Assembly: GCA_032821775.1 (NCBI GenBank)
Contig: JAVLRN010000007.1
Span: 992,001-1,056,000, forward strand
Source of the DNA: Sanguinoderma infundibulare
Lineage: Eukaryota > Basidiomycota > Agaricomycetes > Polyporales > Polyporaceae
Length of the DNA: 64,000 nucleotides
Reading direction: 5' to 3'
Position numbers and translations under genes: made by a program. Below, one piece after another: positions 12,405 to 26,027 of this stretch; the first letter of the stretch is position 1, and each line of letters begins with the position of its first letter. The notes under the pieces were generated by a model. That model had not been told where the DNA came from and made no database searches. It saw only the letters and a program-made list of their open reading frames with translations.

Positions 12405-15400
12405 CTATATAGGTAGGCAGATAAGGAAGATAGGCGTGCAACTATGCATGGGAGTGCCAAGTGTCGTGAGATGCAGCCAAGGGATCGTGTACCCACCGAT
12501 CCTATACAATCGAATTCGGCATCAGGCTGGGTTCGTCACCGACAAGAGATGGTAACTCACCTGACAGTGGCGGCCGTGAACACGTTTATTTTCCCACCGA
12601 GAAGGCTGACTGAACCTAAAGCTCCCTTCGTGAGGCGCACATTGTTGATGATCCCGCTGTTCACGGTAGAATGTGGAGGTACCACAAAATTGTTGAATGC
12701 ATGTTCGAAATGGACGTAGGTTTCGCCATTTATGCCAGAGTCAGCTTGCGCGAATATGATCTCGATCTCCGTGTCCAGAGGGTTCGCAATCTACACCCCA
12801 TTTGGTTGCACATTAGTAAACGTTTAGTTGAAGTCAGGACGAGCTTACATTGAAGTCGATAGATATCGTGCTGGTGAACAAGGTGAAGACAGGGACGTAC
12901 GCATTGATACTGGTGACAAACGGAGGGGGATTCAAGCCTAAGATAACCCGGATTTCAGAACAAGGGAGGAAGAGAAGAGAAGCTCTAGGATGTCATGCAC
13001 TCACCCTTCAAACTGGTCGTGATCTCTACGCCTTGCAGCGCAGGGACCAACGACGCAAACGGAGAGCTGTTTGCGTCGCCCTTGATCGTGAGACCCAGCT
13101 CCTCGCTTGACTGCAGGAAATCGGCGATGAACGACTGCGCGATAGTGTTGTTCGCATCGGTTGGGGCATAGCGGAACTCGGCAGGCACTGGATTGTCGCC
13201 GGGCTGCAAGTTGAGCTGGTCGATGACGGCGCGACCGAGCATAACGTCCTGGTAGTACACCGGAAATTCAACACCAATCGTTTGCAGGGAGATATTCGAC
13301 GGGTTGCTGAGCGTAGTGGTCAGCTGCGCCGTGATGAAGGGCCCGTTGTCGTCCTGACCGCTCCCAGATATGATGAAGTTGTTCAAGGACGCCCCATGGT
13401 TGAACGCGTTGATGCCCTTCATGCTGCTGGTGACGTCGATGGAAATGCCGGAGATAGGAACGTCGCCAATAGAGGTGCGAGCGAGAACATCCGCAGAACC
13501 TTTCACCTGCAACTCCACGGTCGGCGTGGTGGTGACGGCCGCAAAGAACTGAGAGAAAGCCGTGTCATCCAGGGAGCGGAGTGTTTGATTCTCGAACGAA
13601 AGAACTAGAGGTGCCACGTTGCCAGTGGAGACGTCTCCGTTGGCCGCCGTCTGTGGCAAGACGAGCTTGATCAAACGTGTTAGTCTCCGTCCGGCTTGGG
13701 GTCTGTTGGACGAAGACGTACCTGCGCAACGTCAACCCCTCCAGTAGCAAGCGTGATGTTCTCACTGCTCTGGAGGACTCGCAACGAGAACCCGAAAGGA
13801 TTCTTGTATTGGGCCAACAGATACTTCGAGCTAGCGAGAGGAGCGAAGGCTTCGCTTTGCTCCGTCACGACGAGCTCAACCGCGGACATGTCAATCGACT
13901 GGATGACCTGGTGGGTTGCCGTGAGCTTGGACCTCAGAACTATGATATAGCAATTGATTCGGACCTGCAGTGTCTGCCCAGGCAGCGTAATATTCAAGGT
14001 CAAAGACTGGAATGCAGAGCTCAGCCACGCTACAGAGGCATTGGAGCCTGAGGGCTGCACCGAATCCCCGCGAATCGATAGCGTCTGCTTCTGGGACTGG
14101 AGGAAGTTGGTGAACAGCTCGCCCATGATGACCAAGTCGGCACCGGTCTTCGGAGTGATTCGACCAGACAAGTGCGTGTTCGTTGTGCTTTGCGGCGCGA
14201 GCACTAAGTCGGCGCTTGAAAGTGCTACATGTGCGAAGATTAATAGGGAGCAAATACCGACCGGACGATACGGCTTACGTCCAAGAGTGGTCCCCTTGAA
14301 TGACGCCTCGAATGTCACGGTGCCGAGATCAATGCCCAGGTTTGCCGACGACGGAATCAAGGAGTCCGTCTCGATGTGGATACCTCCAGCGGGATCGTCC
14401 GACGGCAGCCTGAAGTTGCTGATCGTCACTCCGGGCAGGTTGTTGAATGCCTTGAACGACACGTTCTTACTGAAGGAAACACCATCGAATATCGTTCCGA
14501 GAGCCGTTACGCGGAGCGCGTTCGTGGAGATGGTCCAATCGAAGTCAGGGCTGTGCAGCAGAACAGTAGCGAACTCGGTGAAAACATGCGTGTTCGTGAT
14601 CGTAAGGTGCGCGGTCGTCTGGTAGTCAGGAACCCCTTCATTCGCGGCCATGCAAACTGGAGGGAGCGAGATGGTCGCGATGTCCTGTCCTTGCCAGGTG
14701 ACGCTGACAGGTTCGACGAATGCGATTTGAGCGTCGAATGGACCCGTGTTGGTGAGCGCTCCTTTCAACGACAGGTCAAAGCCCTCATCTGAGATGTTCC
14801 TATATAAACGGTGTCAAACTTGGAAGAAATGCAAGGTAAAATGACGTCATACGTGATGTTAGCCTGACTGAAACTGAGAATGGCCTGGTCGACCAGTTGC
14901 TGGACAATCGGCGGCGCGACAACACCGATGAGATAGAGGGCTGTGTCGTCTGTCTATATGGAAGTTTGAGCGGCGAGTTATTCACGTTTTGAAATGAAAC
15001 ACTTACGACGGTCTTAACATTGCTCTGCGTGAAGGAAATTTCCGTTGGGTCTGGGGAATACGTGAGCATAAAGAGCTGGGGAAACACAAAAAAACGGACG
15101 AACAGTCATCGATTTTCACAGAACTGTTGACGGCCAGTGTAACCTCGAGATCCTTGAGCGCACTCAGGACCGCGCCATTGACGTCAAACTGGCGGCCGCT
15201 GAAGGGGTCGAGACGGGTGAGGTGTGATCAAGCGGGGCTGTATCGACATACTCACCTGACACACGATGGCTTGCTGGTGTCGACAGTGACCTTGACCTTC
15301 GACATGCTTAAGTGACCATGAAAACATAAGGAAATGGCATACGCACATTGCTCTGCGTGCCGGTATTCTGAACGGCAACTTCCAACATGGATGGCAGAGG

Positions 15401-18181
15401 GCCAAGATCGATGTGGTTCTTCTGAGCAGCCATGAGGAGAAACTCGATGATCAAACTGGGATCCATGTTCATGCTGAACGGGAGCGCGGGGGACGTGACG
15501 GTCGCATGACCATTGGCATGGATTGGGTCACTCGATCGGTCGACGTTGTCGATCTTGCCAAGTGTGAGGTTGCCGTACATCGCTGTCGCATTGACCCTCA
15601 GGAGGCTGATGCTCGCGGTGAACGGGTTAACGAGGGTGAAGGACGCTTGGGCCAGACCACTGTGAGCAATGTCGGTCGAGAAGACGAGGGAAGCTGATGA
15701 GATGAGGGTCGCTCCAGGACCCGAAACGCGATCATTTGTCAGCGATGAGGAGCCACTAACGTTGGTTTTGAGAGAAGGAATAGTTGCACTGATGTTGAGG
15801 CTCTCGAATGCTGAGATGAGCGACTTGATCGTGGTGCTCTGGTTATACCCGGAAACAGCAACCTCTACATCTACAACGATGCATGAGTCCACCGCCAAGA
15901 CATGGAGGAAATACCCGGCCTACCTGTCCCGCCGATGAAGTCATTAAGGGTCTGTTGACCTTGCGGCGTACTATTGGGCTGCAAAATACGGATCAGTAGT
16001 TCATCAAAATCCCACGGCGAATATAGACTTACTGTGAAGTTCCCGACTGCGAAGAGGGAGTTGTTACCCCTCTGCAGTGTCATGTTGGGGATCAGCGTCG
16101 TCCCAAGCAATGCCCCACCACGGAAAAGCTGCAGATCTACTTCCGTGTTAGAAGCATAGCACTAGCTTTGACAATCACACTGCGCGCGTACTTAGGTCTC
16201 CCGTAGAAAGCTCCAGGTTGGAAGGGTTGTGGATGTTAACTAGAAACCATTATCCTGTCAGAGTCCTCCCCGATCATGAAACAGGTTTGCTGCTTACCTG
16301 GGATATTGAGCTGAATAGCCTGAGCGGAACCACCGACGACGTCGATGTTCCCAATCTCGACGAGCGACTTCAAGCCTTGAAGACCGGTCAAACCGGAGGT
16401 CACGTTGAACTGGATCGGGTCGAGGGTGAGCTCCCCGATGCTCGTGTTCGCGACGGCGCGAGCGGTTCCCTCCAGCTGGAATGGGAGTGACGCGCTATTT
16501 GTAAGGCCGCGGGCTCGAATGCAAGTCAGCGCGAGGAAAATAGAGGAGTTCTCAAGATTACTTACTGAATGCAGAGAACACTTGATGATTCGCATTAAGG
16601 ACATCCAACCGAGTGCTGTCGATGGTGATGTTCACGGTACCCAGGGTGCACGTAGTGTTAACGACTGCAATCCGGCTCACAGACGCGCTTGGAGGCTGTG
16701 GTTAACCCTAAGTCAACATCTGTTCTCATACGCAAGGCAGAAATCGCATACCGCAGAGAGGCTACCGACGACGCTCCCATCATTCGTGATGTTGAACGCA
16801 TTCGAGAGCTGGCCAATATCAACCCCAAACCCGAACGGAAGTTCAAGCTCCGCCTGCACGGACCGCGAACTCGCCATCGGAGCCCAAGCATCCTGCTCGC
16901 TGAACGCCAATGCCATGTCACCAATGGTAATGCTCTTGATGGGGCTGATGGGCCCGGGAGCTTTGAACGGGACGTGCAGCTCGAGGGAAGAGAGCCCGGA
17001 GTTCAACCAAGAGACCGCCCTCCCACCGTTCTGGAATGCGGACTTTCCTTTGGCGACGACCTGAGGACTCCCCGCGTTCAGATACTCCGTGAATAGCTGT
17101 GACACCTTGGAGAGGCTGTCAGACCCCTTCTGGGGTACGAGAGTCCCTTGAAGAGTGACGTTGCTTCCGCCCGCTCCGACGGTCGTGTTAAAACCAGTTC
17201 CGGTGCCGAGGTAGAGCCCATTGTACGACAGGTCGAAGGAAACGGTACCGAGATTGATAATGAAAGGACTGGGGTTCTGGATGCCCGTCACGGCCACGAA
17301 CTCGATCCCACCTCCGTTCGGGGCGTCCCTAGGGAGCTGCAGGTCGACCAGCGTGATGCTGTCTCGGAAGTTGTTCATGCCGCTCAGCACGACGTCCTTC
17401 TCGAAGTTGAGGTTGTGCGCGGTGAGGAACGTGAGCGCGCGCACGTCGACCTTCTTGCTCTCTAGATGCCAGGTGAAGTTCGGCTGCGTGATCAGAGCGG
17501 AGGCGAACTGGGAGAACGCGTCTTCGTCGTCGATGGTGAACGGGACCGTTCCGTTGATGTAAGCGCGTTTGTTTTGAACGGTTAGAGGATCGAGGACGAA
17601 GGACCCGAGGTGGACTTGGCCGCCGGTGCTGTTTATCCATGCGACGGAGACGGGCTCGTTGAAGCTCACCGTGGCGGAGAATATTCCGCCGTGGGAGACC
17701 CAGGCGTTGAGCGATAAGCCGAACCTACACCGCCACACTTAAATCCACTTTTGGTCGATCGAGGAAGATGTTGAGACACTCACGACTGGTTGGTAGGGTT
17801 TGTGAGGACGGCTTCGTCGATGTTGAGCACGGCTGCGTCAACGATCTGCTGTGCGATCGCATGCGCGACGGGGTAGAGGAATACGAACAAGACGGCGATG
17901 CTGAGAAGGGCAACGACGATGTTCATGATAATGAACCACTTCCGTTTGTAGAATGGAACCGTCGGCTCCGTCGCGGTGGTCTTCTGCTGGTTTTCCGACT
18001 TGTCGTCTCCTCCTGCGCTATCGGAGAGCGTCGGTTTGGTGGTTCCATCAGGGCTGAAGCGGGAAAGTAGGGCAGGAAAGGATGTTGCAGTCCATCTCGC
18101 GTAGAGTTTGCTAGTGACAGGGGATCGGCCAGCAGAGGCGGGCACGTCTTCGTCTACATCCAAAAGCATTTCGTCAGGCAT
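12405..18181 (-). CDS. Very long DUF3712/LEA-2-like membrane protein
   Basis: Many exons joined by short introns encode roughly 1600-1700 residues. The first exon (to about 17780) holds a cytosolic N-terminus, a TVPFYKRKW basic flank and one strong membrane helix (FIIMNIVVALLSIAVLFVFL, about residues 85-106). The rest is an extended lumenal or extracellular part rich in beta-type, Asn/Thr/Ser sequence with many N-glycosylation sequons, as in DUF3712 proteins. A block of about 340 residues with EPVSV(T/A)W, FTEFAT/FSQFAS and LGTV(T/S)F occurs twice (17738-16713 and 14768-13680). The last exons give NPLDTEIEIIF, NNFVVPPHST and VRIGGYTIPWLHL, then a stop at 12405-12407. Such proteins are often labelled 'pre-rRNA processing protein' in fungal genomes, which the membrane topology does not support. 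Exon borders in the middle are approximate. Confidence 0.8.
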
Positions 18182-18894
18182 GGGTAAGGACGGGTGTCGA
18201 AAGCGCAGCTATGTGAAAGAGGGTGAACTAGGTGCCCAAAAAGTACGCCTCAACTTGAGAAGGCAACCGGAGGGAAAGACGGTAGGAAGGAATGGAAAGC
18301 GGGAGGAAGCGTACTCACCGATTGCGACTTAAAAGGTCATGAATCCCAGTGGCCTTGATCAATGCAGTGCACAGGTCGCTGATCCGGCAACCCCCTCGAT
18401 CCATTCATCGAGGATAAGAAGACCGTTCATCTCCAAGCATCTGTCGATGATACAGTGCACTGAAGAGAACGCAGGAAGTTGCCAGGAAGCCAAAACCCTC
18501 ATGAGGGATATTCACTGAGGCGATGCGCGAAGATCTAGCGCGCCACATGGTTTGCCATGCACCCGGAGTGGAGCCGTCGTGTGCGCCTTGCGAATCGCTC
18601 TAAAGTTCAGAAGCTTTAGGAAACGAAGAGGAAGGCGATTACTCGAGTTAATATTGAAGAGTTCCGTCACATGGGTGCACCGTATCCTAGGAATGGCATG
18701 TCACGGACCTGATATGCATTGACAACGACAGATCGGAAATCACGGACATTCCTATATCTCTGCAATGCAGGTAGAGAAGTAGGGTGATACTGGCGACACA
18801 AGCATGGAACCGAAGTTCAATGGTATCCGCCAAATAGTTCGACCGGTGATTTCATGTCCAAGTCTCGTGTAGAAAGTGGGTGGACCACGCCGCC
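18182..18894. other. Intergenic, DUF3712 gene promoter region
   Basis: This is the upstream region of the DUF3712 gene and the 3' flank of the next candidate gene. No open frame of interest; nothing seen. Confidence 0.5.
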
Positions 18895-20548
18895 CATCAA
18901 CAGATATTGACGGCCGGCTTGTCGGCGGTGACCTTCATATCGACCGTCTGAGCTACCTTGGAAGACCTGGCATCCAATTCCCGGCGTTGTACACCTGTAG
19001 TTGCTCCTGTCAATCTGTCCTTGGAACCCCGTAAATGGGTCTACCATGCAATCAAGCATAGTTTGAGGAACGTACAGGAGTAGGTATCGAGTCTGGCCTC
19101 TTCGAGATCTAGCCCAGGGCCTGGAACAATCGCCGAGGACGCCAGGACGAGCGCAGCAGCCTTCAAGAGTTCCCGCGATGGTCCTTGTAAGCGGGGGACC
19201 GTCCCGAAATTCGTCAGCACGAACTGTGCCGCTTCTTCCGTAATCTGGATCTGCTCCGGGGTACGTATGTGAGTTTTAATTTCGAGCTGTCGTCGGCGGT
19301 CATCAAAGTTAGTGGACAGGCCTAGCCAGACAAACGAATAAATGCCGACCTGAATGACCTCATCCGGCGACTAGTCAACGTTCAGGCCACGGCGACCGCG
19401 GGGAGCGTAGCCTCGTTGCCCACCTCCACCACGACCCTTTCGGCTGGCGATCTCGGCCGCGGTCCTCTACTGCCTGCGCCGATGGGCCCTCAGGGAACGA
19501 TGTCCGTGTCCTCGGCACGCCTGGCTATGGTCTCCCGTTCGAGGTCGCCCTCAGTCGAGCTCCAGCTGCCCGAGCCTGGGACATGGACACGAAGTTTGCA
19601 GGACGCACAGCGGAGAGCAGGAACGATAAGCATTGACAGATGCACGGAGTGCGTTCTTCCGTTGGCGGGACCTACTCGTTCGCCCTAACGACAATCCAAG
19701 CAGCGCCTAATTAGCGGAGGTCACGACAGCGGCGCGCATATGGGAAACGAGAGACGTACGGGCGTGTCGGAGATTTCAAGATGGTGTTGAGATGGAGGGC
19801 CTCGTTGGCCTTCACAAAAGAGCCAAGAGCGAGATTGATTGCCGGAGTCGAGATCGATCCTACAAGCACGACCGTTGACGATGGGGGTTCAAATGCTTGT
19901 CGGACATTCGGGCACACCAGCGCGAAGGTGTGAATCACGCTGAGGGCATCAAACTCCTGCGGTCATTAGGGGAATACTTGAACTGCGATCACCTAAATCA
20001 GGACATCGAGACTTGAAACATGCATGGTGAGCCGTACGTACCTTGGCCATGTGGCCAGTTTCGAAGAGGTAGCGGCCGTTCGTGTGTATTGGTCGTTGCT
20101 CGCAGCCAGAGAAAGGATTCTCGACAACCATGGACCTCCTTTTCAACTATGTGAAGAAGGAAGAGTTCACAGATTATGACATGATCACTCACCAAATGGA
20201 CATGACAGGTGAAGTTGCTCCAACATCAACGTCCCCAATATTGTCGGCAGCGCAAATGAGGAACAGACCTTCAAACCAGTGGCCTACTTACCATTGTCAA
20301 GAAGTTGCATTCACAATGAATTGCTTGCTATGCTTCTGAGCACGACGTTGGGGAAGGACAAAGAAAATATATTGAAGATGCGCCCAAGCGAGAAAATTTC
20401 CACGAAGAGTTGTGCTGAACCCCCGGCCCGTCCCCTGCACGTCGAGATATGAGCAAAGAGGACATGAGGGCGCTGAGACGTCCGAGTTGATCTTGACGCG
20501 GCTTGACACTCGAACAACCGCGTAGAGCATTGCAGTTATGAGCAACAT
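18895..20548 (-). CDS. Candidate multi-exon gene, unrecognised
   Basis: Several minus-strand open stretches bounded by plausible splice sites read as coding. In order: DNIGDVDVGATSPVMSI (around 20200-20255), KRRSMVVENPFSGCEQRP with TNGRYLFETGHMAK (20045-20145), EFDALSVIHTFALVCPNVRQ with LGSFVKANEALHLNTILKS (19765-19945), SPDEVIQ joined to LEIKTHIRTPEQIQITEEAA and LTNFGTVPRLQGPSRELLK (19090-19290), and a last exon TVDMKVTADKPAVNIC with a stop near 18898. I do not recognise a family, and the middle (19380-19700) is hard to read: one frame there ends in a Gly/Arg-rich GRGGGGQRGYAPRGRRG stretch. It may be one intact gene, two short genes, or a decayed gene. The start is not defined. Confidence 0.35.
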
Positions 20549-20792
20549 GGGGAAGGTCTAGCCGCGTCGCCGCACGAGAGAAAGCGGCCCAAGTCGCGCA
20601 GTCCGCCTATATGCGTCGGGGCGTGGGAACTTTAGGGCAGGTCGCCGCTCACCAGCTCGCCGTGGCCAGCAGCAATGATGTCGTGTGGCACCCCTTGCTC
20701 GTCGTTCCTCTCGTCCCCCACTGTTGTACATGCAACGTATGCCAGTCTGGCTTCTCTTCATATGAGTCCATGAACTCGGATTTTCTTCTCCA

Positions 20793-23700
20793 ATGCCGTC
20801 GAAGCTGGAGTACTCTCTGACTATCCCCGTGACCTTCTCAGCACCTGGGAACCAAAGAAAAGGAAAGGCTCCGGTTGACTTGGTCGAGCAAAGCTTCGCA
20901 TCCGCTTCACCATCATGCATAACGTATTGGGACTGCACTGCGAACCCTGGAAGCAAGCCCGATTCTGCGCCTACTCAAGGCGTCGCCGTAGGCTGTAAAG
21001 ATGGCTCCCTCTTCATCTTACAGTCCGCAGGACAGTCAGGTGCCGTACCGTCAGCCTCGCCTATCCCTGTCCTTCCCGAGTCTGTTGCATCGCCCACAAG
21101 CACCAGACGCCTCCTTGGATTGGGCCGTCCAACCTCGCGCTCCGCTTCTCCCTCCTCCACAAAGTCTTCCTTGTCTCCTTTCCACGTGACCCGCTCTCGC
21201 ATCGTCTCTTCCGTCTCCAACGAGCAAGTTGAAGCTCCAAAGAACTATGTCGACTTCGACGAGGAGCAGGAGAAGCTCAGGGGGATGCTGAAGGGCAAGA
21301 CCCACCGCGAGAGGCACTTGTCTCTGACCAAACATCGCTCCGAAAGGGATCCAGCCCTCGAGAAAGCTATTCAAACCACCTCCAACGCCGGGAGCAGCCT
21401 TCGCAAAGATGACACCCACAGTTATCTCTCCGCCGCTCTCTCGCCTACTGCCTCGACGTTCTCTCTGACACTGTCTACTCCTCCTTCGCCGACCTTGGCT
21501 CCCTCTTCTCCAGAGCCTGGTTTGCCTGCCCCCCTGAGTCTTCGTTGTCACATCTTTCCACCCTACGCTGGTCAAGGGCGTACCGTATCGTGTCTAAAGC
21601 TACATGAAGGTGGCCATTACATCTTTTGTCTCAATGGGAGCGGGTGAGCCATGACTATTCTACTTGCGTCATTTCGGTTGCTCATGTTTGTGTTAGAGGG
21701 CTTTCCGTACATTCGACCCTGGATGGGACTTGTCTGGCTTCGACAATAATCGAAGCGAGGCCGAAATCGACAGTGCTTGGTGGAAAGGTTCAGGCGGCGC
21801 ACGCTAGTCTGTGGGTTTGGAGAACATTGCTTGTGGCTCCATCCCAAGAGGTGCGCCGGTTTGATTCTGGTATATTTCCTCTGCTGATTAGTCGCACTCT
21901 CATGTACATAACGCAGTCTATCATCCTATTTGCTTCTGCTTCGCCCGACGAGTTTTATCCTGCTAGTCAATTCACGGACCCAGGTGCCGGAGACTCGGAC
22001 AACCAGTCCTTGTTGGTTGCATATGAGCTGTCGCTTGGAGGCGAGACACCGGCTGCTGAGGCCAAGCTCGAATGCCTTGGGGAATGGAGTGTAGATAGTC
22101 CTGTCAATTCGATAGGTCTACTTGCTGAAAGAGATCGTGAGTTCCGTCGTTACTGTCGTCCGAATCAATTCATAACCAGTCAATGTAGGCCCCCTGACGC
22201 TGTTTTATGCTAACTCCTCGGGCCACCTCGCCTCGCGTTCCGTTAGTATCAACAAGGCTCTTCCATTGCCAACTCCAGACCTTCCAGAATCACACTCTTC
22301 TACCCACCTACCCCTCCCTAACCCGTTCAAGGTCCTCAAGTCCCTGTCTACAGACCACATCCCAGACACTGAGAAAGTCGATGTGATCGATCGCGTGCAA
22401 GTAGCGGACGAGATCGTCCATGGCGAGATCCGTCTGTCTCCTCTGCTTGGTCTGCGAGCACACGATGGCGGTCAAGACGTTCGGTTGTGTGCTTGGTCCG
22501 CCAACGGACTTCAGGTTTGTCGCGCGTCTCCGACATAGCTTCCGGTTCTTTACGACCATTTTCAGGTCCTCAGCTGGTCACGCGCAGCGCTCGAACATTC
22601 ACCAATGGCATCGATCACCGAGCCCGAGGACGTGCGATGGATTGATCACGACACCCTCTCCGTGCTCTTCCTGGTGCGTCCCACGCAATCACGTTAAGTA
22701 ACTGTGTCCGAGGATCCGCATTCTACAGGACCGAACCGAGATCTACCGGACGGGGTTCACATCTGAGAACGGCGAAGCCTACCGCCTCGTGTACGTCATA
22801 CATTCTCATCTCTAGGGCAACGTAATTACTGAATTCCCTCCTCCCTCATCTCCCATAGAACGCGGCAGATCCATTGCGAGCCCTTCACGCTGGGTGATGT
22901 CGCCGTGCTCACCCCCGGGGGCCATGTCGTGTCTACCCATGTCAAGCACGGAACTCGCAGGATACACTACACCGTGCACGACGCCTCGGCAGACGACCCG
23001 AAGCTGAAGACACGGACTTTATGGAAGGGCCGACACGAACGTTCGCCCTCTTCCAGCGCACCTGCGGACGCGAGTGTAGAGCGGCGCATCACTGCGATGC
23101 TCCCGCTCGAGCTCGAGCTGATAATCCTGGGATACTGTGAGCCGCTCACCCACGTACCTCAGCGTCGGTCGATGATGTGCCTGACATGCTTACGACGGGT
23201 TCGCAGCCGACGGACGCGTTTGCCGCGCGTCTCTGCTCGATTTGGCGCGAGGCGTAAGCGACGCAGGCGAGATCTCGGACACGGCCCTGCCCTCGCGGAT
23301 TATCGCCATGGACTCCGTGGAGAACCAGCGCACTCGCGAGCGCGTTTTGGTCGGCGGAGCGGATGACGGGACGCTCGGGATCTGGTCGCTTAGGTCAGCG
23401 CAGCTCCCGCTTGATGTTATGTTCCAGTCAGCTCATGAGAGTCACTGACAAACGTGGTCGCTCGCTCGGTTGGTCGCGCCCCTTGTGCACGATTGTGTTA
23501 CGTTGCATCGCATGGCAGTACGTTCAAACTGTGCGCGCGCTGGACGGTGTTCACGAGCCCGCTCGCGCGCGTGCTCTCGGTACAGGACGAGACGACGCCA
23601 AGTCGGAAGGAGAGGGTCGGGAGGCTGCAGGGGTGCGTGCTCTGTGTCTCCCAGGACGGGACGATTGCCGTGATTGCGCTGGACGGGTACCAGTTGTACG

Positions 23701-26027
23701 TGATGGTTCCGTTTCAATTGAGGATCGCCGTCCCTGTCGAGCATCCGCGCTGATGTCCGAAACAGTGTCTACCTCGTGCCCGCGGCTGCCGCGCCTCTGC
23801 GGCGGGTGTGTCTGGGCGAAGACAACCTGCTTCTGATGTACGCAGACGGTCGCGGGAGGTTGTGGGACACGCGCACGCGCGAGTTTTGGCGGTCGATGAG
23901 CATGGACAAGGCCGAGGAGCTGATGCAGGAGGGCGGATGGCTGCAGTGGTACGTGCAGCGTATGGGAGGTGACGCATTGAGCGACCGCTGACGTCTTGCA
24001 GGACTTTGAACAAGCCTTCGGAACGCAAAGCCGTCCTTTCAACGCTTTTGTCAAACGAATCTCCGGATGCAGGTCAGTTACCGGCTTGCTAAGGGGCTAG
24101 GAAATTGGCTTACCCCCTGTTGATGCAGCATCTACTCTGTTCATCGACCTCTCCAAGCTTCTGCGTCAACTTTCTTCGAGTGTAGCGCTTGCTGGCGTGA
24201 ACGCACCTATTAGCGCTAAAGCCGGACTGGAACATGCACGCGCGTTGTTGTCATTGCTGCTAACGTTTGGTATTAGCGAATGCATCGACAGCATATGCAC
24301 AGAAGGTCTCGCGATTTCACCACAGCCCGCGACCGTCAACTTGACGAGCGGGAACAGCTTATCATTACTCCCCCAACCATCTCCCGCGAGTCCCTGGATG
24401 CTCTCTCCTGGGGCTTCCGCGGATCGAGCGCTGGCCATCATCTCAATGTTGCAGTATCTTACTCAGTTCGAAGGTGCGCAGTTGACTATGCTTGGCGTCG
24501 GACACTGCTCAGATTTCGTTAGATCTAGTACAAGACGCTAACACTGTCATGACGTTCTACGCGGCGTCCCTTAGTCAACAAGTCACAGACTCCTACCAGC
24601 CCCCCAGTCTCCCCCGCTTGGGGCAGCACCTGCTATACACGTTATGTACGTCGATGAATCTTCGTTCCGACCGCATTCTGAAACAGCGTACGTCACAGCT
24701 GCGGAAGAACGGCAAGCTGCGCGACTGCTCTTCGATGCGGGGGTCGCGCGTCTGTCCGACCGGGAGACGGCGGACATCGTCGAATGTTGGCAACATTACC
24801 GTACGTGATCTTCATGGTTTGGATCTGGGCCGCGCTGACTCCAAGCGAAGTCCCAGCACTGCAACCCGGAAAGCACATGGATTCCGCACAGAGCGCGCTG
24901 GCACTCTGCGTGTGCGGCTTTATTGCGGTGGACAAGTACAGTCTCCTATCGACGAGGTACGCATGAGACGACGTACATGCACAGCAAAGAACCGTTGATT
25001 GAGGCTGCTCGGATAGTTCTCTGACCGAGATCGCGAAGTCCATCGCAGGATACCTGCACGACGAGACGTCGCCATACCGGTCACTAGCCATCGACCTCTG
25101 TTCGCGTGGATTCCAAGTCTGGCAACAGTACGTCGACGCGGTCGAGATGCTCCGCGCGCTCTTCACGCTCGCAATGTCGACCAAGAAGGAGGCGATCTCG
25201 GTGCCCAACATTGGCGTCCAGGCGCGCGCCGCGGTCCTCCAGATCGCGGCGGGCAACACGCCGCTGTTCATGACGACGCTCGCGCTCGACATCCTCCAGC
25301 CGCGCAGCGTGCAGCATCGCAAGTCGGTCATGCAGCTCGTCATCTTCCTCATCCGCAAGAAGCCGCTTGTGTTGTATAGCAACCTGCCTCGGCTGGTGGA
25401 AGCGATCGTCAAGTCGCTTGACCCCAACTCGAATGCGACCCGAGAAGCCGTGCTGGACTCCGCGACGGAGATTTTGAGTCATATCGTTCAGACGTAAGTG
25501 CCTCGTCGGACCGAGAGTACATGGATGTGAACTCACCTCGAACCGGTTCTCAGCTTTCCTACGGTCGATTTCCACATGGGTTCGCAACGATTGGCAGTCG
25601 GGACAAGCGAGGGTGCGGTCGTCATGTACGACCTTAAGACTGCAACGCGGCTCTATGTCCTCGAGGGGCACAAGAAACGCACGACTGCGTGCAGTTTCTC
25701 GCCAGACGGCCGTCGGGTCGTCACGATGTCGCTGGAGGAGTCGGCGGTGTTGGTGTGGAAGGTCGGTTCGAGCTTCAGCAGCTTCTTCATGCCCGGGGTT
25801 CCGCCTCGCCAAGGCCACGGTGGGTCCGAGCCGTTTAAGACGCTTAATTTCAACATAGGCGACGCGGGTGAGTGCCAAGTCAAGCGGGGCGTTGAACGTG
25901 TGCTGATCGCGGGTATGTAGCGAATATGACCTTGGAGGATACTCTGACAGACGTGCGGTTCGAGTGGGCGGGGGACAGGAGCGTCAAGCTCATGATCAAG
26001 GACAGTACCTTGACCTTCAGTACATGA
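20793..26027 (+). CDS. WDR7/rabconnectin-3B-like WD40 protein
   Basis: A large multi-exon gene. The N-terminal part (20793-21643) has WD-like strands (GVAVGCKDGSLFIL) broken by a long Ser/Pro-rich insert. Further WD-type strands follow through 23900 (MDSVENQRTRERVLVGGADDG near 23310). A helical middle part is followed by a HEAT-like segment at 25081-25497 (VEMLRALFTLAMSTKKEAIS, VIFLIRKKPLVLYSNLPRLV). The C-terminus returns to WD repeats (QRLAVGTSEGAVVMYDLKTA, CSFSPDGRRVVTMSLEES) and ends with MTLEDTLTDVRFEWAGDRSV and a TGA at 26025-26027. This order matches WDR7, which with DMXL proteins forms the rabconnectin-3/RAVE-like complex that promotes V-ATPase assembly. The function is inferred from that family. 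The ATG at 20793 is the best visible start, but an upstream exon cannot be excluded. Confidence 0.75.

Noticed and set aside
25084..25878. 264-codon minus-strand frame opposite the WDR7-like gene
   Set aside because: It is antisense to the clear HEAT/WD coding exons and reads across an intron; Arg/His-rich shadow translation.
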